Assembly (NCBI GenBank): GCA_963578625.1
Contig: CAUZEO010000108.1
Location: 1 to 14,406, forward strand
DNA from: CAUZEO01 sp963578625
GTDB taxonomy: Bacteria > Verrucomicrobiota > Kiritimatiellia > SLOV01
DNA length: 14,406 nucleotides
Reading direction: 5' to 3'
A program made the position numbers and the translations under genes. The notes under the pieces were generated by a model. The model had not been told where the DNA came from. It worked only from the letters and a program-made list of their open reading frames with translations, and ran no database searches. Positions 1 through 8,351 of this stretch are shown here, piece after piece. Every line of letters begins with the position of its first letter. The first letter of the stretch is position 1.

Positions 1-1
1 G

Positions 2-130
2 CTCAACAGGGCTCGCCTCTACGTGATTGACCGGCCCGATCATGAAATTTTTCAGTTTGAATTCGACGAGAAAATTCTTCCCGACATTTTTGAATTAGAT
101 GACACAGTGAACGATCGAGGTGACCCATGA
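2..130 (+). CDS. 3' end of an unrecognised gene (5' truncated by window)
   Basis: An open frame enters from the left edge and encodes 42 residues before TGA at 128-130. The peptide is acidic and contains RLYVIDRPDHEIFQFEFDE followed by ILPDIFELDD. Its stop overlaps the start of the HflC-like gene in an ATGA junction (127-130), which argues that it is a real gene translated in the same operon and coupled to its neighbour. I do not recognise the family from this tail and can assign no function. The call rests on the open frame, the acidic hydrophilic composition and the stop-start overlap only. Confidence 0.6.
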   Translation, partial: LNRARLYVIDRPDHEIFQFEFDEKILPDIFELDDTVNDRGDP

Positions 131-1032
131 ACAAGCGACCCGAAATTTTAATCCTTAGCCTGCTGATCGTGATTCTGTTCGTCGCGGTCCAACTTTTCTT
201 CGTGGTTCGTGAAGGGGAGGTTGTTGTCGTAACCTTCCTGGGTGAGTCGGTGAAAGCCCATACGGAGGCCGGCCTCTACATGCGGAAGCCCTGGCCGTTT
301 CAAAAAAACTACTCGTTCGACAACCGACTACGAACGATGGATACGGTGTATGAGGAAAGCGTGACCTTCGATCAGAACAACGTGCTGATCGGCATGTATG
401 CCGCATGGAGAATAAGCAACCCCATCAAGTTTCTCCAATCCGTGGGTGGCGGCCTGGGTGGCGTGGCGCTGGCGGAATCGAGCCTTGAAGACTTGATCCG
501 GGACGCCAAGAACCAGGTGCTCGGGAAGAATCCCCTGTCGAGCCTCGTCAACGTGGACGAGGAAGCTCTTCAATTCGAAGAGATGGAAGCGGAGATTCTC
601 TCCAAGGTCAGCCTGGACGCCGAGGATGCCTACGGGATCGCCGTCACCACCATTGGCATTCACCGTTTCGGTTTTCCCGAGGGGATCACCGAGTCGGTGT
701 TCACCCGGATGCGCGAAGAACGAAACGCCCTCGCCGAGGGGGCCCGCGCGGAGGGGAATAAGGAGGCGAGCAAGATTCGGGCGGAGGCGAAGCGGGATAG
801 CGCCAAGCTCAAAACACAGGCGGAGGCGCAGGCGATCCGGGCGATGGCCAAAGCGGACGCGCGCGCACTCACGATTTTCGACGCCTTCAATGAAGATCCC
901 GAACTTGCAATATTTCTCAATGAATTGAGAACGTTGGAAAAGGTTCTGAATAACAACGCGACGGTTATACGAACCACCGATGATGCTCCTTTTCACCTGT
1001 TGAATGATGGATCAGGTTCCGCGGCCGACTAG
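127..1032 (+). CDS. hflC: HflC-like SPFH (band 7) membrane protein
   Basis: Predicted 301-residue membrane-anchored SPFH/prohibitin-family protein. An N-terminal hydrophobic segment (about residues 8-26) is followed by the SPFH fold: VREGEVVVVTFLGE, then GLYMRKPWPF, then a strand with FDNRLRTMDT and an isoleucine-rich segment near residue 180. Residues about 205-260 are an Ala/Glu/Arg-rich coiled coil, as in HflC. In the best-known case HflC pairs with HflK to form a large cage around the membrane protease FtsH and modulates its access to substrates. The start ATG at 127 overlaps the previous stop (ATGA) and has a GAGG-type ribosome binding site just upstream. The HflK-like gene follows after 8 nt. 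The order HflC-then-HflK is the reverse of the E. coli operon. The family is clear; the exact partner is not, because no ftsH is in view. It could equally be a stomatin/flotillin-type scaffold. Confidence 0.85.
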   Translation: MNKRPEILILSLLIVILFVAVQLFFVVREGEVVVVTFLGESVKAHTEAGLYMRKPWPFQKNYSFDNRLRTMDTVYEESVTFDQNNVLIGMYAAWRISNPIKFLQSVGGGLGGVALAESSLEDLIRDAKNQVLGKNPLSSLVNVDEEALQFEEMEAEILSKVSLDAEDAYGIAVTTIGIHRFGFPEGITESVFTRMREERNALAEGARAEGNKEASKIRAEAKRDSAKLKTQAEAQAIRAMAKADARALTIFDAFNEDPELAIFLNELRTLEKVLNNNATVIRTTDDAPFHLLNDGSGSAAD

Positions 1033-1040
1033 ATACCGAA

Positions 1041-2132
1041 ATGGAAGACGCCCCAATCCAGAATCAGGATGCGCAACGACCCTCCGGCCCGGGGGGCGGG
1101 GAGGCGGCGCTGCAGGATGCATTGCGAGTAAGCTTTCGCGTGCTGCGATTCGTCATGGTCATCCTCGTGGTGGTATACGTCTTCTCCGGCATACGTGTTG
1201 TTCCGCAGGACGAGAAGGCCGTCGTCCTCATATTCGGGAAAATACGCGGCGTCGGTGAAGACCGGGTCAGGGGCCCGGGGTTTTTCTGGACGTGGCCCGC
1301 GCCGATCGCGGAAATCGTCCCGGTGAAGACAGAGCAAGTCCGCGTCCTGGATACGAGGGGTGTCTTCTGGTACTTCGTGGATCCCCTGACGCCTCCGGAC
1401 ATGGAGGGGAATTTTCCTTCCGGTCCTACACTGGATCCGACCCGCGACGGATACACCATTACCGGCGATGTGAACCTCCTTCATACCCGTTGGGTGCTAC
1501 GCTACAAGGTGCGGAATGCCGAATCATATGCTCTCGCATTTCAAAGCGTAGACCAGCTGCTTCTCAACGAGCTTCGTCATGCGGTGGTGCGGGCGAGTGC
1601 CGGAATTTCCATTGATCGAGCTCTCCGCACGGACATCGACTCATTCATCCGGGCAGTGGAAAACACGTGCAGGAAAGGTGTGGACGCCCTGAACCTGGGC
1701 ATCTTGATCCAGGGAATCGAATTGGTTGGGAAAAGTGCGCCTCTGCAGATGACGGATGCGTTCAGCCAGGTGACAATCGCGGAAAACAATCGCGCTGAAG
1801 TCTATAGCCTGGCCTTGCGGGACAAGACGCAGATGCTGAACGAAGCAGAGGCGGAAGCTTCGGAAATGATAGAGGAGGCCCGCGCTACCGCCGACAACTA
1901 TATCAATGACCTTGAAGCGCGGGCCGATTACTTCCGGGACATCCGCGGCAGCCTGGACGGAGATTCGGATCCGTTCAAAAAAGAGCTGCTATTGCGGGAG
2001 GCCAGGGCAAGGATGGCTCAGAACGTGGGCGAAAATTTTCTTGTTCCCAGCCCCGCGGACGGGAAAGAAACCGAGTACCGAATCATTCTGACACCACGAC
2101 AAAGAAGTCCCCTGAAATCCAGGGATAACTAG
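1041..2132 (+). CDS. hflK: HflK-like SPFH (band 7) membrane protein
   Basis: Predicted 363-residue partner of the preceding HflC-like protein. The N terminus is a Gly/Pro-rich hydrophilic tail (GPGGG near residue 18), as is typical of HflK. One transmembrane segment follows at about residues 36-50, then the SPFH domain (GIRVVPQDEKAVVLIFGK, GPGFFWTWPAPI). The domain continues with the strand carrying DGYTITGDVNLLHTRWVLRYKV, then an Ala/Glu-rich coiled coil (about 245-290). The C-terminal tail is unlike E. coli HflK and ends basic. ATG at 1041 lies 8 nt after the hflC-like stop with a poor ribosome binding site, so translational coupling is likely. The P-type ATPase starts 10 nt downstream, which places all three in one transcript. 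HflK and HflC normally alternate in a membrane ring; here the genetic link to a metal pump suggests a shared membrane-stress or metal-homeostasis role (inference). Confidence 0.85.
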   Translation: MEDAPIQNQDAQRPSGPGGGEAALQDALRVSFRVLRFVMVILVVVYVFSGIRVVPQDEKAVVLIFGKIRGVGEDRVRGPGFFWTWPAPIAEIVPVKTEQVRVLDTRGVFWYFVDPLTPPDMEGNFPSGPTLDPTRDGYTITGDVNLLHTRWVLRYKVRNAESYALAFQSVDQLLLNELRHAVVRASAGISIDRALRTDIDSFIRAVENTCRKGVDALNLGILIQGIELVGKSAPLQMTDAFSQVTIAENNRAEVYSLALRDKTQMLNEAEAEASEMIEEARATADNYINDLEARADYFRDIRGSLDGDSDPFKKELLLREARARMAQNVGENFLVPSPADGKETEYRIILTPRQRSPLKSRDN

Positions 2133-2136
2133 GAGA
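2131..2136 (+). promoter_or_regulatory. Ribosome binding site that fixes the GTG start of the P-type ATPase
   Basis: AGGAGA directly after the HflK-like stop, with a 6-nt spacer to GTG at 2143. The next in-frame ATG lies deep inside the first membrane helices, so the GTG start is well supported. Confidence 0.75.
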
Positions 2137-2142
2137 GCATCG

Positions 2143-4098
2143 GTGCAACCCGCAAAACATGGACACGAAGCCGGTCATCGCGACCATGGTCATGGCGTGC
2201 AACGGTTCCGTCTTCCGTTGCTCTTTGCCGGCACGGTTTTCGTCATTGCCGCGTACCTTTCTGACCTGGTTTACGGGAAGAATAATCTCGTCGGGGATTT
2301 CAGTGCGGCGCTGGGGGCGGTGCTTCTGGCATTGCCGATTTTCTGGGTCGCCATCCAGGACCTGCTGGAAGGCCACATGCACATGGACGAACTTGTGGCG
2401 CTTGCAGTGCTTGCGGCCATGGCCAACGGCGACTTCCGGACCGCCGGGGTTGTCGCATTCTTCATGCTGATTTCTCAAGTGATCGAAACAAGGACCGCAC
2501 AAGGCGCGCATAAGGCGATCGAGAAACTCGTGCGACTTGCTCCCACCACTGCCCGCCGGCTTGAGGAGGAAGGGGGCGAGCGCGAAGTGCAGGCCACGGA
2601 GCTGAACGCAGGCGACCGGATCCGGGTGCTGCCGGGCGAGACCGTTCCCACGGACGGCGCCATCGTATTGGGCCAGACCTCCATCAACGAGGCATCCATA
2701 ACCGGCGAGTCGCTGCCCCGCGACAAGGCCGCCGGCGAAGAGGTGTTCGCAGGCACGGTGAATCTGACCGGGATGATCGAGGTCAACGTAACCCGGGTCG
2801 GCGAAGACACGACCATCGGGCGGGTGCGGGAACTGATCCTCGCCGCCGAGCACACGAAGCTTCCCATCACCAAAGTCATCGACAAGTACGCCGGGTTCTA
2901 TACGCCGGTGGTTTTGATGATCGCTGCGCTGGTCTGGTTTGGCACCAGCGAATGGGACCGCGTCGTGGCAATCCTGGTGATGAGTTGCCCCTGCGCCTTC
3001 ATCCTTGCAACGCCAACCGCAATGGTCGCCGCGCTTTCGGCGGCTGCCCGGCGCGGTATTTTGGTAAAGAATGTCGTCGACTTGGAAAGTGCCTCGCGGA
3101 TCAACGCTTTGGTGTTCGACAAAACCGGCACTCTCACGACGGGAAACTTGGGCGTCGAGCGCCTCTCTCCTGCGGAAGGAGTGTCTCCGGCGGATCTTGT
3201 CCACACCGCGGCCGCCGTTGAACAGTACAGCAACCACCCCGCCGCGGTTGCACTCCTGAATCTTGCGCGTGAAACCGATGTGCCGATCGCGAATGCGAAA
3301 GATTTCAAGGAAGAACCCGGCAAGGGCGTGACCGCGTCGGTTGAAGGGGACGTCATCCTCGTCGGCCGTGCCGCGTGGCTCCTGGAACATGGTGTCGACG
3401 TGGCAGAGATCGATAAATCGTCAAGAGCCGAAGATGCGGAAACGTTCAGCATCATGTTCGTTTCCCGCGCCGGGAAATTTCTTGGTTGGATCGGCTTGCG
3501 CGATCAGATCCGAGAAGAAGCGGCAGAGGCAATCGAGGAACTGCGAAATGCAGGGATGAAACGAATTTCGATGATCAGTGGGGATCGTGAATCGGTCGTT
3601 CGGCTCGTCGCCGCGGAGTTGGGCGGCTGTGAGTTCGAAGCAGAGTGTCTTCCCCAGGAGAAGGCGGAGTATGTGGCGCGAGTCAAAGAGCAGGGATTTC
3701 AGGTCGCCTTTGTCGGGGACGGTGTGAATGACGCTCCCGCTCTCAGCGCAAGCGATACCGGAATTGCCATGGGAGCGGCCGGGAGCGATGTCGCAATTGA
3801 CAGTGCGACCGTGGCGCTGATGAGCAACGATCTCATGCGGGTACCTTTTCTGTTAAAGCTTTCGCATGCCGCCCGGCGCGCCGTTTACCAGAACCTGGCG
3901 GTGGGAGTGGTTTTTATTGTCGGCGGACTGATCGTCATCGCGGTGACGGGGTACCTGACCGCGATCGCCGCTGCTCTCCTTCACAACGCGGGTTCCCTGA
4001 TTGTAGTATTCAACAGCGCCCGATTGGTTCGCTTCGGCGAAGTTTCGAATCCAGCGGTGCTGATGGAAGGATTCCAGGACGAAGCGGTCGCGTCGTAA
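2143..4098 (+). CDS. Heavy-metal-translocating P1B-type ATPase
   Basis: A 651-residue ATP-driven metal pump of the inner membrane. It has no N-terminal HMA metal-binding domain; instead residues 6-18 form a His-rich stretch (HGHEAGHRDHGHG). The signatures appear in order: actuator TGES (187-190), the metal-site CPC (282-284) in SCPCAF, phosphorylation motif DKTGT with Asp326, the P1B His-Pro pair (365-366) in SNHP, and hinge GDGVNDAP (about 525-532). The last helix region reads HNAGS (614-618) followed by VVFNSARLVRF. CPC without an HMA domain, together with the NSARL tail, points to transition metals such as Zn, Cd, Co or Mn rather than to Cu. The acidic residue expected in this last helix of ZntA-type pumps is not seen; Asn-Ala occupies that area, so the substrate stays open. 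The GTG start has a good AGGAGA site. The gene follows the HflC/HflK-like pair by 10 nt and ends the operon. It converges on selD. Confidence 0.93.
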   Translation: MQPAKHGHEAGHRDHGHGVQRFRLPLLFAGTVFVIAAYLSDLVYGKNNLVGDFSAALGAVLLALPIFWVAIQDLLEGHMHMDELVALAVLAAMANGDFRTAGVVAFFMLISQVIETRTAQGAHKAIEKLVRLAPTTARRLEEEGGEREVQATELNAGDRIRVLPGETVPTDGAIVLGQTSINEASITGESLPRDKAAGEEVFAGTVNLTGMIEVNVTRVGEDTTIGRVRELILAAEHTKLPITKVIDKYAGFYTPVVLMIAALVWFGTSEWDRVVAILVMSCPCAFILATPTAMVAALSAAARRGILVKNVVDLESASRINALVFDKTGTLTTGNLGVERLSPAEGVSPADLVHTAAAVEQYSNHPAAVALLNLARETDVPIANAKDFKEEPGKGVTASVEGDVILVGRAAWLLEHGVDVAEIDKSSRAEDAETFSIMFVSRAGKFLGWIGLRDQIREEAAEAIEELRNAGMKRISMISGDRESVVRLVAAELGGCEFEAECLPQEKAEYVARVKEQGFQVAFVGDGVNDAPALSASDTGIAMGAAGSDVAIDSATVALMSNDLMRVPFLLKLSHAARRAVYQNLAVGVVFIVGGLIVIAVTGYLTAIAAALLHNAGSLIVVFNSARLVRFGEVSNPAVLMEGFQDEAVAS

Positions 4099-4126
4099 GG
4101 CCATGCGCGCATCGGGAATCAACCGG

Positions 4127-4151
4127 ATGCTATGTAGGTGCTATATAGCAT
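4127..4151. terminator. Hairpin between convergent genes, possible bidirectional terminator
   Basis: An 11-nt arm ATGCTATGTAG pairs with CTATATAGCAT across a 3-nt loop (GTG), with one G-T wobble. It lies 28 nt after the ATPase stop and about 43 nt after the selD stop on the other strand. It is AT-rich and has no T-run on either side, so it is not a textbook intrinsic terminator. It may still act as a transcript 3'-end structure, or it may be a palindromic protein site. Confidence 0.35.
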
Positions 4152-4193
4152 TGGCCGGCGAAATCGAAACCATCTGAGCGGACGGCGCCGCCT

Positions 4194-6395
4194 TCAAACC
4201 ACCTGAATCTGCGAGCCACTCTTTGCGGCGGGTTCTCTCACTTCCCCGATACACCCTGCTTCCGCGTAGCCGGCGTTTTCCAGTGCCCCGATTACAGCAT
4301 CGACATGCCGGTGATCGACTCCCCCCAGCAGTCCGCCCGATGTTTGCGGGTCGAATAACCATTCCTGATGATCCGAGTCTGAACCGGTAATTCTGCTTCG
4401 AATTCGGGAGTTCTCCTCGTGCAGCGTACTCACAATCCGATTCGAGGAATTGGACGTAATCTCCCGAAATCCGGCGTACACGGGGATTCGCGAGCTCTCT
4501 ATCGTCGCGGAAAGGTGTCCTGCATCCAGCATATCGAGAAGATGTCCGCCCAGGCCGAAACCCGTCACGTCGGTGCACGCTGTCACCCCGTGGTCCGCCA
4601 GAATTTTCGACGCGATGCGATTGGACGTCCTCAAACCCGTCACCAGCTCGTCGAACCATGCGGCTGAACATTGCCCGAGCATGTGAGCGCGAAGGAGCGC
4701 GCCACTGCCAAGCGGTTTCGTCAGCACGAGCTTGTTGCCGGGGCGTAAACTGTCGTTTCGAAACAGCTCCGATTCCTTTGCGTACCCCGTGACGGAGAAC
4801 CCGATTTGAAAGTCCGCACTCTCCGAGGTATGACCGCCAGTGAGTGTCACGCTGTGTGCTTTGAATACCGCAAGTGATCCGGATAGGACTTGCCGAAGCT
4901 GCTCACTCCTCACCGGTTCCCCTGCGTAGGGTAGGGTTACAATCGCCAGGGCCGAGAACGGGTCTGCATTCATCGCATACAGATCGCTCAGTGCATTCAG
5001 CGCCGCAATCTCTCCGAACAGGTACGGATCGGTGATGAACTTTCGGAAAAAATCGACGCTCTGCACTTCGAGGAGTCCGGGCGGTGTGCGGTGAACGGAT
5101 GCGTCATCGCCGTCAGACACTCCGGAAAAAACATCGGGGTGAGTAGGAATCTCCAACTGCGCCAAAACTGCGTGCAGCATTTCCGCTCCCACCTTCGCGC
5201 CACATCCTCCACAGCGCATCGTGATTGACGCTGTTTCATCATCCGTCTCCATCGGTTGGGCATACGCGTCCTGGAACTTGCGCATCCACCTTCGGTCGAT
5301 AAAGTTTTTCCATTGCCATGCCCATGAGCCCAGTCCGGAAGCGCTCCCGTAGTTCATGATCGCGCGGCCGTCCGAGGTGTTTAGAAGGAAGAGGTAAATC
5401 GACTGGGGATTGTAGGAGAGGAGCTTTCGCCCGGTGCCGTGGCGTCGAATGTTCTCCCACAGAACAGGCCCTGCTCGAACCGAAAAAATTCCCGCCTTGG
5501 GTAGGTCAGGGTGAGATGAAAGCGACGCGCAATCTCCTGCGGCGAATAAATCCGGGTGGGAGGTGGATTGCAGGGTGTTTTGTACGCGCACATACCCCTT
5601 GGGGTCGAGTTCAAGGCCGGCGCTGGAAAGGAAGGCGAGGGGTTCTGCCGCGGTGGCCCAGACGCAGAGGTCGTACGGGATGTCGTCCCCGTTCATCAGG
5701 ATCAACTTTTCGGCGTCCCCGCCTACGACGGAAGAGTGAAGATGCACCCGGATCCCTCTTTTGCGAAGCACCATCGCGCCGTAGCGGGACACCGCTGCCG
5801 ATGCGGAAGAGAGGACACGGTCGCCGGCGGTCAGGAGTTCGATCGAGACATTTGGCTGGTCCTCCCAACGCTTGCGAAGGGCAAGGCAGATTTCAAATCC
5901 TCCCGCGCCGCCCCCGATGAGGTATATCTTAAAAGGGCCGGAGGCTCGTCGGATCTGCTCGTCGAGTCGAGTGATTCGGTCCGGCAATAATTCAAACGGT
6001 TTGAGAATGAGCGCTTTCGCGGAGTCAAAGGGCGACGAAGGAATGCCCGGCTTCGATCCGACGTTCACGGACAGGAGGTCATAGCCGATGGCGGGCCGGT
6101 CACGAAGACGAACGTTTTTGATTTCAGCGTCGATCCCGGTTGCCCACGCACGCACAAATTCCACTCCCGACACAGCACAGAGCCGGCTGATGTCGATGGA
6201 GATTTCCTCGAGCGCGTAGCGGCCCGCCACGTAGCCGGGGATCATGCCGGAATACAGGGTCGACGAGCTGTCGGTAATCAGTGTTAGAGATGCGCCCGCG
6301 ATCGGGTTCATGCCCCACCATTTCACAACCTGTAGATGGGCGTTGCCGGCGCCCAGGAGGACGATTCGCTTTTCAATGGGATCTGCCTGGAGCAT
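4194..6395 (-). CDS. selD: Selenophosphate synthetase fused to an N-terminal FAD/NAD(P) oxidoreductase
   Basis: A 733-residue two-domain protein. Residues 1 to about 370 form a pyridine-nucleotide-disulfide/NDH-2-like oxidoreductase: dinucleotide site VLLGAGNAH near the N terminus, second nucleotide site LIGGGAGGFE, and the FAD-contact motif DLFAAGDCA. The C-terminal part, from about residue 390, is selenide, water dikinase. It shows CGGCGAK with catalytic Cys at about 398 (codon 5202-5204) and Lys at about 401, metal/ATP residues GDDAS, GGHTSES, and the C-terminal DPQTSGGLL. SelD makes selenophosphate from selenide and ATP. The catalytic residue is Cys, not Sec. This fusion occurs in several phyla; the oxidoreductase half is thought to supply or reduce the selenium substrate, but its exact reaction is not settled to my knowledge. 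ATG at 6395 starts 17 nt after selB; a TTG at 6402-6404 would add three residues. Neither start has a clear ribosome binding site, so coupling to selB is likely. Confidence 0.96.
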   Translation of the reverse strand: MLQADPIEKRIVLLGAGNAHLQVVKWWGMNPIAGASLTLITDSSSTLYSGMIPGYVAGRYALEEISIDISRLCAVSGVEFVRAWATGIDAEIKNVRLRDRPAIGYDLLSVNVGSKPGIPSSPFDSAKALILKPFELLPDRITRLDEQIRRASGPFKIYLIGGGAGGFEICLALRKRWEDQPNVSIELLTAGDRVLSSASAAVSRYGAMVLRKRGIRVHLHSSVVGGDAEKLILMNGDDIPYDLCVWATAAEPLAFLSSAGLELDPKGYVRVQNTLQSTSHPDLFAAGDCASLSSHPDLPKAGIFSVRAGPVLWENIRRHGTGRKLLSYNPQSIYLFLLNTSDGRAIMNYGSASGLGSWAWQWKNFIDRRWMRKFQDAYAQPMETDDETASITMRCGGCGAKVGAEMLHAVLAQLEIPTHPDVFSGVSDGDDASVHRTPPGLLEVQSVDFFRKFITDPYLFGEIAALNALSDLYAMNADPFSALAIVTLPYAGEPVRSEQLRQVLSGSLAVFKAHSVTLTGGHTSESADFQIGFSVTGYAKESELFRNDSLRPGNKLVLTKPLGSGALLRAHMLGQCSAAWFDELVTGLRTSNRIASKILADHGVTACTDVTGFGLGGHLLDMLDAGHLSATIESSRIPVYAGFREITSNSSNRIVSTLHEENSRIRSRITGSDSDHQEWLFDPQTSGGLLGGVDHRHVDAVIGALENAGYAEAGCIGEVREPAAKSGSQIQVV

Positions 6396-6412
6396 GTCTA
6401 TCAAAAGGGAGG

Positions 6413-8350
6413 TTATCCCGGGGTCTTCAACGCGCGCTGATCACCTCGACGCAGCGTAATACCCTGGCTGTCGAGCTTCTCGAGCAAAGGCACCATGATA
6501 CGTCGGGTTGATTGTAGTGAGGAGCGGAGTTCACTGACGGTTGCCGGGCCTTGTTTTGAGAGATGGTCTCTCACTCGTTCCGTCAATTGACGGTATCCCT
6601 CGGCCGCCATCACCAGTTCAGATCCGACTTGCACGGCCTCGCCGGTATCGAGAAGAAACTGGATCGCTTTCCTGGCGCCGGTGTCGGTGAGCAGATCGGA
6701 GGTCGACGGCGGCTCCAGGAGGTGCTCCTCCAGTTCGCTGCGAATCCGATCCGCGGAGGGTTCCAGTTCCTTCGGAAGCGTTGCCGTTCTTCCGCTTCGG
6801 TGGATCACGCTCCCGGACAATGTGAACTCCCCCATGCACATCTCCGCAATCAGCAGATCCTGGAGTTCACCCACGCAGTTCCATCCGGCGAGGCACTTTC
6901 GCAGATCCGCGATCGGCACGCCGATTCGCTCGGGATGGACCTCGTGAAATGATTCTGTCTCCCTGACGGCGTCACGCTTCCATGCCGACCAAATCTCCTT
7001 TACAATTGTCCAGCGCTCCCGTTCCACCAGGCGGTTCGCCTTTTGTCTCTCCAGGAGGCTCGAGCGAATTTCCTCTGAGGCAAACCGGGACTGCCTCAGG
7101 AGCTCGTCGGTCCGGTGCGCACGATCCCGTTCAAGGATCGCATCGATCTGGGCGCCTGGATCCCAGGGAACGGCAGCGCATGCCGTAAGAAATGTTTTTC
7201 GCTCGGCTGCGTGCAGACGCGCGGCGGATGCGCGGGAGTCCAGCACAATACCTCCAGCCATGGTCAGTCGTTCCTGCCAATCACGGAGGATGAAACGGTC
7301 GCCGGCAAAAACGAACGTAGGTTGTTCAAGGCGAATTTGGGCCAGTGCCTCTTCGCCCGGCAACAATTCCTTTACATTCAACAGTTGAACCGTCGCCGGG
7401 ACGTGCGCGCTACCGTGATGAAGCCGAACGCGGGTTCCATCTTTGAGTGGGCGAACATGCGCGCGCTCCATTTCCAATACCCGCAATGCCATGCCGAGGG
7501 TGCAGTCGAGAGTCGATGATGCGGCGCCTATTCCCGGCAGGGTCACGATGTCGCCGCGCTTCACCTCTTTTCCCGGCGCGAGATCCGGCAGATTCATCGC
7601 GGTTCGCGTTCCAGGCGGGGAGGTGTCGACACTCTCGTTGTGCGTTTGCAAACGCCTGATTCTGCTTTGTCGCCCGCCGGGTTCCACGCGCACCGCCTGC
7701 CCGACCGAGAGCGATCCGCCCGAAAGGGTGCCGGTTACGATTGTGCCCGCACCCGGCACTGAAAATGCGCGATCGATGAACAAGCGGGGCTTGCCGATGT
7801 CGGCGGGTTGGGGCGTTTCGGCGAGGATGTCGCACAGGCGGGACTTCAATGCCTCGATTCCCTCCTGTTGCGGCGCGGCAGTCTGAACGATCGGGGCGTT
7901 CTCCCACTGCGAATCGGCGAGTCGGCCGCGTATATCCTCTTCACATTCGAGCGCGTCCTCGGTCGACACCTCATCGATTTTCGTCAGGACAACGATCCCC
8001 CTGTGAATTCCCATATAATTGAGGATCTCAAAATGTTCTTCGCTCTGGGGCATCCAGCCGTCATCCGCGGCTACGACCAGGAGGGCCAGGTCCACGCTTC
8101 CCACGCCGCCCACCATGTTCCGAACGAAATCTTCGTGGCCCGGCACATCAATGATGCCCAATCGATATTCGATACTGGCCCCGGGATCTTCGAGCAGCAG
8201 TTGCGCGAATCCCAACTCAATGGTGAGGCCGCGGCTCTTCTCTTCGGGAAGCCGATCCGGATCCGTGCCGCTGAGCGCGATCACGAGCGAGCTTTTGCCG
8301 TGGTCCACGTGGCCGGCCGTGGCTAAAATGTAATGACGAATCTCCTTCAT
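6413..8350 (-). CDS. selB: Selenocysteine-specific translation elongation factor SelB
   Basis: A 645-residue GTPase that binds Sec-tRNA-Sec and the SECIS hairpin and brings the tRNA to the ribosome at UGA. The G-domain motifs are clear: GHVDHGKSS (about residues 10-18), RGLTIELGFA, DVPGHEDFVRNM and LTKIDE. EF-Tu-like beta-barrel domains follow (GAGTIVTGTLSGG, DRFILRD). The remaining 270 or so residues match the position of the winged-helix repeats that bind SECIS RNA in SelB; they end with a helix-turn-helix-like segment (TVSELRSSLQSTRRIMVPLLEKL). The start at ATG 8350 (MKEIRHYILATAGHVDHGK) is chosen by family alignment. The frame stays open for 12 more codons upstream, but that part overlaps the selA end. 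GGAGA at 8363-8367 is a possible, rather distant ribosome binding site. The selA stop lies 1 nt upstream of the start. Confidence 0.97.
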   Translation of the reverse strand: MKEIRHYILATAGHVDHGKSSLVIALSGTDPDRLPEEKSRGLTIELGFAQLLLEDPGASIEYRLGIIDVPGHEDFVRNMVGGVGSVDLALLVVAADDGWMPQSEEHFEILNYMGIHRGIVVLTKIDEVSTEDALECEEDIRGRLADSQWENAPIVQTAAPQQEGIEALKSRLCDILAETPQPADIGKPRLFIDRAFSVPGAGTIVTGTLSGGSLSVGQAVRVEPGGRQSRIRRLQTHNESVDTSPPGTRTAMNLPDLAPGKEVKRGDIVTLPGIGAASSTLDCTLGMALRVLEMERAHVRPLKDGTRVRLHHGSAHVPATVQLLNVKELLPGEEALAQIRLEQPTFVFAGDRFILRDWQERLTMAGGIVLDSRASAARLHAAERKTFLTACAAVPWDPGAQIDAILERDRAHRTDELLRQSRFASEEIRSSLLERQKANRLVERERWTIVKEIWSAWKRDAVRETESFHEVHPERIGVPIADLRKCLAGWNCVGELQDLLIAEMCMGEFTLSGSVIHRSGRTATLPKELEPSADRIRSELEEHLLEPPSTSDLLTDTGARKAIQFLLDTGEAVQVGSELVMAAEGYRQLTERVRDHLSKQGPATVSELRSSLQSTRRIMVPLLEKLDSQGITLRRGDQRALKTPG

Positions 8351-8351
8351 T

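Noticed and set aside
328..996. Long minus-strand open frame of 222 codons opposite the HflC-like gene
   Set aside because: It is antisense to a clear SPFH gene, its translation is Arg/His-rich without family features, and it has no ribosome binding site.
2083..3390. Minus-strand open frame of 435 codons opposite the P-type ATPase
   Set aside because: The plus strand carries all ATPase motifs here; the antisense frame is a by-product of GC-rich codon use.
5202..5204. Possible Sec residue in SelD itself
   Set aside because: The catalytic codon is TGT on the coding strand, so this SelD uses Cys.
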